From positions 1,054,501 through 1,118,500 of the forward strand of contig JBBDHG010000112.1 of assembly GCA_037951165.1 (NCBI GenBank): 64,000 bases of DNA. Reading direction: 5' to 3'. Both the position numbers and the translations under genes were made by a program. The notes under the pieces are model-generated. The model was not told where the DNA came from and did not search any database. It saw only the letters and a list, made by a program, of their open reading frames with translations. Positions within the stretch are counted from its first letter, which is position 1, and each line of letters starts with the position of its first letter. Of the stretch, positions 36,641 to 48,415 are shown piece after piece. The DNA comes from Lophius americanus (Eukaryota; Chordata; Actinopteri; Lophiiformes; Lophiidae).

Positions 36641-39600
36641 GAACATGTCTACGCTATTTCATTGCGGATCTTGTTTCCTGTAGGACAGCCCATGTTGACT
36701 CAGAACACATAGCAAGCTTGACATGTGTGACACTTTAGTTTCTCTGACTAGTAACCAGTACTTTGTTGACTGAGACCAGAGGTTTCTGGCTGGTCTCATG
36801 CACAGATCTGAACTTAGGTTCTTACACACTTTTTATTGGTTCTGTTGTTGGTCCAATCTCAATCTTACAACCAAGCCTACTCTATATTAAAGTCATAAAA
36901 TAAACCAAAGTTTATCAAACCAAAGTCTGTCCATTAGTTACAGTTGCAGAGGTAAACTGTAAATACATGTGTACTCTAGAAGTGTAAATAACCTTTTGAC
37001 CACCTTCAAAAAAATGAAACAAGTACACACATTACCTTTTACTAAATGCAGGGGTATGTCCTGCAGATAGAGTTACAGCATGTTCCCAATCATCACCTCT
37101 CTAATCTTAGCCTGCATGCTTGATGGTATTGGTTATTTTTGTACACACTCTTCAATATTTATGTCCTAATTTGGGCTATTTTTCTCACATGTCTTTAAAC
37201 TGGAGTTATTTATAGCGATTAGACATCCTGTACTCTCAACCAGTCAGCCTCCCTCTGTGAATGACAATACATTGTAATAACCCAGGTTACACAAGTCTAA
37301 AGCCACAGTTTGTTGACTGCCAGACCCGCGTCTGAACTTTCACGCTTATCCTGCTCTCCTGATCTGCCACTTCCCCATCCTTCTCCTTGTGAGAACATAA
37401 ACAAACACTGTCATTATTATTGTGGGAAGTTTCAAGACACAACATTGCCCCCTGGCTCCTCCTATCCTCAGTTTGCAGAGCTCTGGAGCCGGGGGTCGCA
37501 GACCAGCGCTGTGGTAAGTCAGGTCTGAGTCACAGGATGTTGAAACAACATGCCTCAGGCCTCTGGCTGGAAATAGGACTTCGGAAGAGTGAATAGTTAA
37601 AGCCTTGATGTCTGGCTTGCCCAACTCCTGCTCCTCCTTGGAAACGAACAGGCCACACACAAACACTAACTCAAACCTCTCTGTCTAACAACTGACAAGG
37701 GCTCGGGGCCATGACTTCATTCCAAAGTTTCAATAACAATAGCAAACTGCAGACGGAAGAGGAAACTAATTGAGGAATTTTGTAATCTCTTTTGGCAACA
37801 CGTTGCCACTGATGCAGTTTGGGAAAGAGCCAGTTCACAGTGGAGATGAGCAGCCTTGCAGACGTTAGCCAAGTTATAGTCAAGACCGGGAGTAAATCAT
37901 GTGCTCCGCTGAAAATAACGGAGTCAAGAACGCTGTAATCTGACCATCTCGGAAGAAGTTGTTCTCACCTTGGATGTGCAACATCCAGGATTGGTGGTCT
38001 GATACTGAGTCTGTTTCCCCTGTAAACACTCATACAGTGTGGCGACATTTACCTCACAACCATGGCCCACTCTCAGGAAGTCATTAAGCGTTTCCTCTTT
38101 CTCCTATTTGATGGTAGTTGATCCATTTTCATGATAGGAGCTTATATCGATCTGCATAACCCTCTCAGGTTTATTGATTCATTTTTTGAAAAAAAAACAA
38201 CAACCATATTAGCCGCTTTATTTTTAAACGAATGTGCTTCAATTTCATGTTTGTCATTTTTCAAATGCATGGTTTAATCCACATATTTTCAAACAATTTC
38301 ATCCCCAGCAGAAAATACGGACTATAAATAGGATTAATTTAATTGTTGATTGTTAATGCACCATTTGTAGAAACTGTCACTTCTGTAAGTTAATTTGTTG
38401 CTTGAAATACAGTCAGTTGAAGTTGTGCACTATTAAATCTGAAAATATTAGGGTGGGAAAAAATCTGGATCTTGAGGCGAAATGTAAATTTAATATTATG
38501 ATGTGCATTCGAAATCTACCCACATGTCTGCAACCAGCTGCCTCAGTTCCGCCAATTTGGAACTGTTATTCATTTCTAATCCATTCCGAGAACATCCTGA
38601 TGTATATAGTGTGTGGCAGATGTAATATTTTTGCGAAGAACATACAGTTCTGCATACATACATGTGCTAGAATAAATCATTTGGATAAAGTGCTATAATG
38701 GATGTTAATATTAAATGCAGAGAGGATGTAGGGTCAGGAATACTGGCATCCTGTGAATGTTCAGCTTCACTTCGATCACTAATGAATTATTTTACATGCT
38801 GTTATGGAAAAATATGAATATAACAATATAACAATATTAAAGTTAGCTGGTTTGGGCTGCCTTATTCTGACATTTCTTTTTGTTTTTATATTGTTTTATT
38901 TATTTTCATATATGCATTAGAACACCACATCATCCAGCCGAAAGTGAGTTTCTAATTCGAAACATGTTTCAGCATATTAAAATGTCATAGTTCTAAGGAA
39001 GATCTGAAAGTTTGATTATTATGAATGCTATCATAATATATGCATATCAAACTTTTCTGATTTGAGGAAAGTTCAGCTGGCCTCTCGATTTTCCCCAGGA
39101 AATGTTTCTATGTACCTGTCGCGAGCTGGCTGTCAATGTTTGTGTGCCTGCACTTTATGTGTGAAAGGAAGAAACTAAAAAACGGCGTCCCCATATTCCC
39201 AGTGTGAAGAGAAGTGCAAGGCAGACTTTGATGTTGTGCAGCAGTCCCTATTTTCCCAAAACCAACATACCTTTTCCCTCCAAGCCCTCGCTGATCGGGG
39301 AGCTGTGACATTGACCTGTCTTTGACTGTCCTGTGTATTTATCATGCCTCCTTCTCTGGATGTGTTGCTCTCGCTGTCACTTTGACAATATGTGGATAAA
39401 GTTGTCACAGACACATCCTGTCAGGAAGGACATTCAGGTTCAAGCTCGCCGTGCAGTGTTCCTTCCCAGTTCCTTATCAACGATAAAGCTAATCCTTCAG
39501 ACATGCACATGGCCTCATGGCCCCTTTAACCACCCATCAGTGTGGCAAAAAGAACAAATCAGGGCGAGGATAGAAACGAAGGGGGAAAAAAACAGAAAAA

Positions 39601-40600
39601 TATGCTGGTGGAAGGGGAGAGGATTTCCAGACCGCTGTAGATGGAGAGGTCAGGATAGTGAAGATGGGAAAATCAAAGACGGTGTGCTCATAATGTGTGA
39701 AATGTGTGAAGAAACAGAGCAGGGGATGAGAGTCTGTGCACAGAAAGAGAGGAGTGGGCAGCCATGGTGACCTCGCCTCTGTTTATAGATAAGTATGCTG
39801 CGGTGCATTTGTGGGAAAACAAGTCCCTCAATGATCTGTGTGTGACCTTGAGTTAAGTGTCTTACACACATATGAGGAGTGAAAACACAATACGTATGAT
39901 GGAGCGGGGTATGTCGGGGGAAGATGCTGGCTTTACTGAAGGGTATTTTTAGTTCAGGACATTATAATAGAGATAGAGTTGTCTCAAAGAGGAAGGCAAA
40001 CCTTTCCTTTTGAAAATAACTTGCTATATGTCTCACTTTATCTTCTGAGAATCCTCATGGTCAGCATGACATATCGAAGCAAAGGAAGTGAGCTATCAGG
40101 AACAAGGTTGTGGAGTCAAATGGTGGCTTCTCTCACATTTGCTGTAACGTGCCAGATCCCGGGCCCAGTTCATAAATTGTTGACCAAAGCTTCTATTTAT
40201 TGCCTCTTTACTTTTATTTTCATATCTTTCGTCCTGCTCACAATAGGTAATCCAAAGAAAAATTCACCAGTGATGTTTATGTGTAGGAAGCAAGAAGAAA
40301 AATAATCTATAGGATCGTGCTCAAAATATACCAAAGAGTCTAATCAATCATAAAATTGTTGCAGATTATTGTTGCAGATTAACTTTTTGCCAAATGGCTG
40401 ATCAAATAACCTCTAGTAATAACCTTTAGCGTTTGAGAAAAATCTGAATGGAATCGTGAGATAATCAAACTCAGGTTTGAAACATTTTGTGTACAAATAT
40501 TTTTTATATGTTTAAGTATGTGTTGTCAGCATTGATCTGTAAGATACTACAAATGGCTCATGTAATTGTGAAGAATAGCCACCTGTGACACTTGTGCCAC
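36641..40600. other. Intergenic, no gene recognised
   Basis: AT-rich with scattered chance frames on both strands (the longest about 145 codons near 39,333-39,770, with no family resemblance). No RNA gene or repeat recognised with confidence. Confidence 0.55.
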
Positions 40601-40639
40601 AACTTGAATACTACCTGTGTAATATTGTACATGTCCCTT

Positions 40640-40900
40640 TTTTTGTGTGTGTTCTCGACCTTTTCTATCAGAAATGGCAATAACTTTTTCAGTAATTTGT
40701 GCCATAGTGGCTCTTCTGTGGGATTTATGAGCATCAATGAAACTTTGGCACCCATGGCCCAAGCGCCAATCCAGTTATCCGTCCTCAGACCACTAATCAC
40801 TGTATACTGGGAAAACCCAACAAGACATGCAGTCTGGAGATGCTCTAACTGTAGTCTAACTTTCATCATTGGCCTTTGTCAGAATCTAATCCTAAAACGG
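40640..40900 (+). repeat. Dispersed repeat family copy B
   Basis: Carries 'agtaatttgtgccatagtgg', 'ctcttctgtgggat', 'atgagcatcaatgaaac', 'cctcagaccacta', 'caacaagacatgcagt' and 'ggagatgctcta' in the same order as copies A and C. Confidence 0.55.
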
Positions 40901-41743
40901 TATATCCCCCCACTGAAATTTGCCTTTTTAATGATGTAATCACTGTTATTCTGACTTCAACTGTCAATGGTTACAATGCTATTGCTGATCAGTTTAAATG
41001 AGTAAATAGTGAGATTTCAAATGCCAAGCCTTACAGTAGCTTGATGCTGGCCATTTATATAACTTGGTGTTTGGCTTCAAAATTCTCTCACTAAGCTCTA
41101 GGATAAAACGTATGTATGGTAATAAATCAGTTAATCTTTGAAGCTTTGGGGGAAATGAATTTGGAAAGAGAATGTGAAAAAAAAGTGTTGCTGAAACCTC
41201 TTTAAAACATGTGCATACATGACTTTGTCTGAAGCTGACGCCGGGACTCGTGGTGCAGTAGAAAAATGTGCACAACCTCATTGATAGTGATCCACAGCTA
41301 GTATGTATGATTTGCATAAATCAAAATTTGAATGTAGTAACATGTATCAACCCTTTATACACGGCACCGCGTAACCTTGGTTATAATTTCATAAGTGCAG
41401 AGGTGTTTGATCAGACAGAGACAGACTGGAGGCAACGAGTGCAGATGGACCGACGCTCCATGGATCAAACTGACAACCTGAGAGGCAGCTGTTGTCAATG
41501 AGAATTTTCAACTTGACTTAGTTGGTCTCTCTGAGATTTATTGGATCACTGAACGCATCATTAGGCCCATAATCACAATGCTGAGCTGGCTGCGGTGATC
41601 TTTCCAAAGGCCTCAGTCTCCCTTATAAGTAGTTGATCTATTGATAGACTGTATAGCTTCCGTCATCTCTCTCATTGCTACTATTTTAGATCAACTATCT
41701 CACACAGGCAGTGGTTTGGGCCTCAACTTCACCTGGAACACCA

Positions 41744-41778
41744 AACACACACACACACACACACACAAGCACACACCC
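41744..41778. repeat. CA microsatellite
   Basis: Short CA repeat interrupted once by AG. Common in vertebrate DNA. Confidence 0.9.
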
Positions 41779-41888
41779 ATTTAACATAGTTAAATGACCA
41801 CATCCCATTTAAAATAGTTAATGTAAGACAACATGAGAGGAAACTCGATTCACTCCGCAGAAAAGTTTGTTGTCCAGATGATGAACAG

Positions 41889-42035
41889 TGTCACGCCTCT
41901 GTGTTCCTTTCTCCCTCTGTGTCTGTCTTGTGATTGGTGATCATGCTCACCTATGTTTCCCCTCCAGCTGTGTCTCATTGTCTCGTTATGTGTGTATAAA
42001 GTCTGTCCTTACCTTCCCTTCTGGGCCAGTTCGTT
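41889..42035 (+). repeat. Left arm of LTR palindrome (U3 to start of R)
   Basis: 147 bp beginning TGTCACGCC and ending at the CCAGTTCGTT segment. 146 of 147 positions match the reverse complement of the right arm; the difference is A versus G in 'ctatgtttcc'. Confidence 0.9.
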
Positions 42036-42225
42036 GCATGATGTCCTTGTGTCGTCACGTGTTCCAACCCCTCCCAGTGTATGTACGGTAAAGTAACTTC
42101 CAGTTATTTCGGTGCCGGTGATTTCCTCGTGTCTTATGGGAAAATAAATATATTTTGTACCAGCAATACATGGTATGCGTCTGCATTTGGGTCCGGGCAA
42201 AACCCCTCAGAAGTGTGCTTAACAG

Positions 42226-42372
42226 AACGAACTGGCCCAGAAGGGAAGGTAAGGACAGACTTTATACACACATAACGAGACAATGAGACACAGCTGGAGG
42301 GGAAACACAGGTGAGCATGATCACCAATCACAAGACAGACACAGAGGGAGAAAGGAACACAGAGGCGTGACA
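42226..42372 (-). repeat. Right arm of LTR palindrome (inverted U3)
   Basis: 147 bp beginning AACGAACTGG and ending GGCGTGACA. Reverse complement of the left arm. It occupies the place where a retrotransposon leader and gag would follow the LTR. Confidence 0.9.
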
Positions 42373-42377
42373 AACAG

Positions 42378-43832
42378 TGAATCAAATGTTTACCTACAAC
42401 TTTGCTAAATATAATATATATACATCAGAACACCAACAATAATGGCAATTTTATCATTTGTAAAGCAATGAGCCAGCTGTGATAAAGATATTAAACAAAA
42501 GTGCAGTTAGGGGGTCCGATGGTGCCTTGTTTTGAAGATAGCAGTGTTTATAGCAAGAAGCACAATTATTGCGCTCAACAACAAGAAAGTACGTACCTCT
42601 CATGCTATTGTTACCATTTTATTGTTGTACCATTGCCCATGTGGGGATGTTGCCATGTGAAGGTCACTTTACTCAGATTAAGAATTGAGTAATACCATCA
42701 AATTCCTTGACCCTCGAAATCCACAGAATGCAAGTTAACGATGTGCCGATCATCAGCACTTTATTTCACTTTCCAAAGTGGTTTATCTGAATCTGTTTTT
42801 TATATAAATATAACGTATTAACTTTCACAGACACATGGAATCTGCACTATTTCAGCTACGTATTGGTGGGAGGGTCATGCATCTGCTGTTTCTGTACCAT
42901 GATCCAGAACAATATATATTGCACCTTAGAAATAGATTTCATAATCTCCCAAATCCGTATTACGATCTTTATCTAGATTAAGATCTGAGTCTGGATCTAT
43001 CTGGAATAACAACGGACAGTATATCGGACTGGCTTGACTGATTGAGAGACAACAGGAGAATGCTGCAGTGAAAGGGAGGTAGTTCAGTTGTCTCAGCTGT
43101 AGGTGAGATTGTCTGAAATGTAAGAAGAGAAAGTGGTAAAAGTGTAAATCACCAACACAGTAGGCCAGAGGATAATCCAGGAACGTTATTTTGTTTAAAT
43201 TCATGACCCTCTTCTTGGACATCTCAAACACTCGCAGATTCCCTCGTGCATGTATGCACAGTAGCTAAAAGAAGGTTCCTGCTTCCTGACTCCCTTTGCA
43301 GCTATATACCGAGTATACCACACCAATAAAGGAGAGAGTCTCTCTCCATTCAGACATATTAATCCCGCCATTTAGAGACTGCCGCAGAGGCGACTACAGA
43401 GAGAACAAGCAGCAGTTTGCTTTGCTGCGTGTGTGCATGTTTGTGTGTGTGAGTGTGTCTGTGAGTGACAAAGACGTGTTACATGCAAGGTAGTAGGCAG
43501 TAATTTTGCTTAAGGTTATGTTGCAATGCAAGAGTAGGATATGCAAATATATGCATTTGTAATTCATTATTTATTCATGCATGATTAATTTATTTTCTTG
43601 GCTGACTCAAGGCTAGTTATTCCTTGAATCTGATAAATTCCTAATGAAGCCATGACATTAGTAGGTGAAAAATTAAGGGAAACTCAACATCTACAGGTTA
43701 GATGCTCCTCTCTCTGGTCCAAGGCTGAAGGAATGAACATATTTCCACCCAAAGATATTCCCATATATACGATATGCTATGACTATGTCTACTACTGCAC
43801 ACACTTCCATAGGGGTAAAACTGAGTTATCAT
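42378..43832. other. Intergenic, no gene recognised
   Basis: AT-rich sequence with short chance frames and a small GT-rich run near 43,428-43,460. Confidence 0.5.
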
Positions 43833-44012
43833 CTAGTGGTCAATTTCATACCCATCAATACTTGGGATAGACCCATCATTTTCTCCAGTTTTTCCACTGC
43901 TGCAGGAGCAACATTTAATAACCCACTTTACTTTAATTCTATTGCAAACACAACTTTGTGTCAGGGATAACAAAGTCAACAGCAGAGTCAGATACAGGAG
44001 TTCAGTCTTCAT
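43833..44012 (-). CDS. Possible small secreted peptide ORF (59 aa), speculative
   Basis: A minus-strand ATG at 44,012 opens a 59-codon frame. The first 20 residues (MKTELLYLTLLLTLLSLTQS) look like a signal peptide, followed by a Cys-containing basic segment with a WVIKCCSC block. No family recognised, and splice sites could change the C terminus. It stands alone in the gene-poor interval, so chance is a real possibility. Confidence 0.2.
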   Translation of the reverse strand: MKTELLYLTLLLTLLSLTQSCVCNRIKVKWVIKCCSCSSGKTGENDGSIPSIDGYEIDH

Positions 44013-44052
44013 GTTGAGCTTTGATGGAGATTCAATTTTTGATGTTTCAATC

Positions 44053-44081
44053 AGGTCCAGTAATAAATAATTACTGGACCT
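44053..44081. repeat. Perfect 11-bp inverted repeat (hairpin)
   Basis: AGGTCCAGTAA (44,053-44,063) and TTACTGGACCT (44,071-44,081) with a 7-base loop. It lies 40 bp upstream of the minus-strand ATG at 44,012. Confidence 0.6.
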
Positions 44082-44119
44082 CGAGGAACAGAAGACATAA
44101 TAAGTAAGTAAATGCATAT

Positions 44120-47030
44120 ATACTGTTGAGTATACAGATATGTAAAAGATATATTTTTGGGACCTTTGTGGGTTTTAGGGAGTAGCTTCTAGTGTCATAA
44201 TGAGTGTGATGTTGTTCCTTTTTATTCAGCTGTCAGATTATAGCCATGGAAGGTACTTGATGTTTTGGTGTAGTTTTTTTCTCTTTTTTTATTTACTGTA
44301 ATTTCTTCAACCTTTTTTTTTTTTTTTTTTTTACAGTGCAATAGATATTTAATTATCAGCGTCAGGTGAGAACTCTGTAGAGAAAACAAGGTGTTAGGGA
44401 ATTTTTATAACCAATATCTTACGACCCTTCCAATTCGTAGAATTCCTACACCCTCCCAATAATGATCACATGGTGACAAAATCGGTTCATGTTTATTTGA
44501 CATGGCCCAAAGCTCCCTTTTCTTTGTTTTGGTCAGATTTAATTTCATTTATACATAGCATTGTATCTCTTTGTCTCTGTGTGATATTTGGAATGAGTGA
44601 ATTGATTGGGGTTATGTTAATGCCCCCTACTGAATGGAAACTGGAGTACGACACCACAGGGGTACGGCTGTAGTGCTGCATAAGTGCTGCATATGCAGAC
44701 TCATAACAGCCCTCTAGTTGAGCTGTGGAATAAAAGCACATTGGATGTCATTTACTCCTGCTTAAAAACTAGAGAATTAAGTGTTATGTGCATTACCTGA
44801 GAGGAAGTGGGAAGTATGTGAGGAGTTTAAGAGACTTTGTTTGAGCACCTGACTATGACAATGTCACTCTCGTTCTCCACTATGTGGAGAACGATATTTC
44901 TCAACCATTAGTCCTTCAGACCTGTGACATTTAATCTCACTAAGACCTCACTTACTCTGTTCACTGGGTAACAACATTCTTCAGATAATCAGCAAGCCTG
45001 CTGCGCGAGCTTTTTGTGTTCCCATCAGAGCACACAAACTGCACCCCTATGTGATAAACAAGAAGCAAGTGTTCTACATAACTCTCATCTATTTTATGTA
45101 GATGGTGTGAACTGTGTGTAAAGATTCTCGCAGTTTTAGTAGCTGTTATTTTTAGGACCTTTGGGTTTTTTGTGCAGTTTGAAACGATCAATAATACAGG
45201 TTTCATAATATGGTAATACATAAGTATACATAATAAGTATATTTGCTATGCAAATCTTAAGGAGCTATGTGTACCTTCCTTATTGCAGGCAGGTATTGTA
45301 ATTCCTGGCTGCGGGGGCCAATATGGGAATATGGGACACAAATCTTATATGTTGAGTGCTACAAACTTAAATCAAGGTCAGGTTTGAACTGATAAAAAAT
45401 ATAAATAAATAAATATATATATATATATGTATTCCGGATTTTATTGAGAAAGAAGAAGATTAAAACCACAAAACTGATTGGAAATGTATAATCATAATAT
45501 ATGATAAACCCAGCTGTTGCTGTGAAGTTTATTCAAGGCCTTTAATGATGACTTGTGACAAATATGGACGATTTATTCTGATATCTTATGTTGATTTGTA
45601 ATTTAGTTCTGATTTGTGAATTATCATATGTACCAACACGTTTTTGCAACACTGTTTGTATGTTGTGCTGCCTGTCTTAACCAGGATAGTCTGAAATAGA
45701 TTTATGCTATCTCAATGAGACTCTGTAATTTAAATGAAAGTTAATTACAGAAAACAAACATTCAATTTGAATAACACTAACCCATAATCATTTTGGTAAT
45801 ATATTGATAGCAAAAACACAGTTAATCTTGATTCCCAGTATCTCAAATGTGAGGATTACCATCCTATATTTGCTACACATGACAGTAATCCGAATATTTT
45901 GGGTTGTACATTGTTGGAAAATAATTATTATCTTTTTCAATATTTTCTAACAATAAAGTGATTAATTAGCAGATAGAATAGAATGGAATAGAATAGGATA
46001 TAAAAGAGCATTATTGCAATTTACAAATGGATAGGACAGTCATTTCTTGTGCTTTGCTCAGAGAGTTTGTATTATAAAAGCAAAAGATGAGCAGTTAAAG
46101 AACGCTTGGATTGGATTAGTATAAATACTAAAATAAATGAAAAAATACACATTATAAAAATTGAATAAAAGTAGACATTATGCTGTTCAAAATATGAACT
46201 CTAATATTCCACTAACCATTAAGAATGTCATCTCCTACAATCTGATATGGGTAATTTGCATGTGGAAGTAGCTGATTAACTGTTAGATCAGGCTATTCTC
46301 CTACAGATCACGCTCACACAATTCCTTTGTCAGCAATGGTGGACAAAGTCATTATGGAGGGTCGCCGCAATGGTAACAGGAAAACATGTTTGTAAATCTA
46401 ATAGACGAATGGGAGAATGATTCAATCAAATCCTGTCTTGCCCTCTTACACACACCCTACAAAGATGATCGACTGTCATCACACTGCTGTCAGCACAGAA
46501 AACAATGACAGAAATGAATGTCTGCATCACAATCTTTATTCATTCTGATGATATACTGGTATCCCAGTGATTTCTTTCTGTATATCAGCAAGCTGGTGAG
46601 ATTTTTTCTAAAACTAAATTTTGAAAGATATTTAAATAAATATTTACTAAATTGATTTTACTATAAGTAAAAAATGTTTATCTCTTCATATTTGGAACAA
46701 TTAAACCGACAATGCAGTAATAGATATGTATACATACTGAAATCGTTGAAACGTAGGAGCGATAGAGCTGAAGATGTGAGAAATAAGTAAAACAGTAAAC
46801 AGAGCCAAAACAATTCATCCATTTGTTCGGTTCAATTGTAACAACAATGTCATCCAGTTGTTAGTGTATGTTGACAAATCATTATGTGTCCTTATAGTGG
46901 CGTTTTTCGTACCAAGAAGGCTGGAAAACAGTTGAAAAGTGACACAATATTGAACATTTTTTGAAGATAACTCGTTGATGGCATTTTTAAAAATGTGTCA
47001 GTGCAAATTTGCATCTTCCTGGCAGAGAGC
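44120..47030. other. Intergenic, no gene recognised
   Basis: AT-rich sequence with a T run at about 44,312-44,332 and a short TA run at 45,414-45,428. No coding exon seen. It becomes GC- and CpG-rich only from about 47,040. Confidence 0.55.
45971..46000. repeat. Short GAATA-type tandem repeat
   Basis: Imperfect GAATA/GGATA units. Confidence 0.6.
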
Positions 47031-47039
47031 TATCTGGCA

Positions 47040-48415
47040 GTAATGGCAGCGTCGGTGTAGCAGATAGTCCAGATCCGGAACCTGCGTATTGAGTGGCGGG
47101 GATCCGCTCCGGGTTTTCCCGCGCATCGCAGGCCCTGCTGAGGTGACTGGCAGGACTTGTTTACTGCTGGAGAGGCTCGCGCAGAGAGAGGGACGGAATA
47201 GAGGGGGATTCGGAGCAAGAGCTAGCGCGAAACGGAACGGGAATCCAAGTTTTTACACTAGACCTGTCTTTTTAATTCCTTTTTTATTTGTTAATTCCAT
47301 CTTGTTTGATCGTCCTTGACATAATCCGGACTTTGTGCATGTCTGATATGTTTTTGTTTTATTTCAACTCCATTGCCGACACTGAAAGCTGGTTTGTTTT
47401 GGATGAGCTAGCTAGTCTTAGCTGTTTTTCCCAATGAGCTAACGTTAATCCGAGAAAATCAGCGTAAGGCGCGGTGGAGTTTTCTACTTCACGTCTATCT
47501 CAAACAGAACCGTTTTTTTTCTTTCGTTTCCCACCTGGTAGTTATTGGGAGCGAGTACATTTACCTCTGGGTTTTCCTTGGCTGGATTCTATCTCCAGTT
47601 TCGTCGTTTTTACGGTGGTTTGTAGGCGGCGTGGCGATCAGCGGGGGTGAAGGAGTTCAGAGGAAGGTCGTAGTAGGAAAGGCTGCACGTTTTTCCTGCA
47701 CGTAGCTCCTCTGAAGGGTTTCCTGGGATGTGCTCCCATCTGTCTTAAAAAGGACGACCTTACCCCAGCATCAGGGGTATCATAAAGACCTATGGACTGA
47801 AAGAAAGGTTGCAAACCTTTCACATCTCCCATTCTCCACTCGGTATTTGACGATATTCATAACTGGAGCCTGCTGGAGGAGCAGACGCGGTGGCTGGTTT
47901 GAACGCCGTGCAGAGGACTCATACGTCTCGGTGCCTTTCATCATCAGAGCGGTACATTACAGAGAAATGATCCCGGGGCTAGTGGACTTCCTTTGGGGAC
48001 CTCAAAACTAGTCTTCTGCGTGTGGGATATTAATACAGCTGTTTTTGATCTATTGAAGCATCAGAATTAAGCAGATGAACGCGGACTGTCACCTTCGCTT
48101 CTGGAAAATGAAGATTTTAACTCGCACATGCGTTGCCAGAACCCAGGATCACGTTATTTAGTAGTCTGCAGTTCTTCCAGGGCTCAAATACATCACAAAC
48201 TTGGCTGGAAAGATACTCATTATTAATTAATTATTACACCTCCCCCCACTTACGGGGGGCAACTTTGAATCAGTGACATCTTTTACACCTTAATTTTAAG
48301 TATTTTTTTTAAGCGCTTTTGGTATTTCTTGCGAAGCAAGATAACCGCCCTACAAGATTGGAGTTGTTTTTTTTAGAAGCTTCAAGAGGAAACCAGAATT
48401 TACCCTGAAGTCAGA
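47040..48415 (+). promoter_or_regulatory. CpG-rich promoter and long 5' leader of downstream gene
   Basis: From 47,040 to about 47,260, and again to about 48,000, the sequence is clearly richer in G, C and CpG than its surroundings, with no TATA box: a housekeeping-type promoter. No strong acceptor-donor pair was found between here and the ATG at 48,416, so much may be an unspliced leader. It contains upstream open frames (one of 93 codons at 47,730-48,011) and a perfect C6/G6 hairpin at 48,242-48,259. The transcription start is not determined. Confidence 0.5.
48242..48259 (+). repeat. Perfect GC hairpin in leader
   Basis: CCCCCC, loop ACTTAC, GGGGGG. It would form a stable RNA hairpin about 157 nt before the start codon if the leader is transcribed as drawn. 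Confidence 0.6.

Larger units (their letters stand above)
41884..42377 (+). mobile_element. Palindromic LTR unit with 5-bp target duplication
   Basis: A 484-bp unit (41,889-42,372) flanked by AACAG on both sides (41,884-41,888 and 42,373-42,377). Its 147-bp ends (41,889-42,035 and 42,226-42,372) are inverted copies with one mismatch. The left 336 bp is a plausible LTR: TG start, TATAAA at 41,995-42,000, AATAAA at 42,143-42,148, and CA end at 42,224. The next bases (42,226-42,235) are the reverse complement of 42,026-42,035, about where transcription should start, as in self-priming Tf1/sushi-type elements. No protein is encoded. See findings. Confidence 0.7.

Noticed and set aside
39333..39770. 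145-codon plus-strand open frame in the intergenic interval.
   Set aside because: Composition changes along it, no recognisable domain, no promoter or partner exons.
41889..42372. Interpretation as an ordinary DNA transposon or MITE with long terminal inverted repeats.
   Set aside because: The TATA box, poly(A) signal, TG/CA LTR ends and the PBS-like 10-mer at the arm edge fit an LTR origin better. Not fully excluded, since some DNA elements have TGT ends and 4-5 bp duplications.
41888..42385. Two nearly identical small open frames on opposite strands (about 67 and 83 codons).
   Set aside because: They are the same non-coding U3 sequence read in the two arms of the LTR palindrome.
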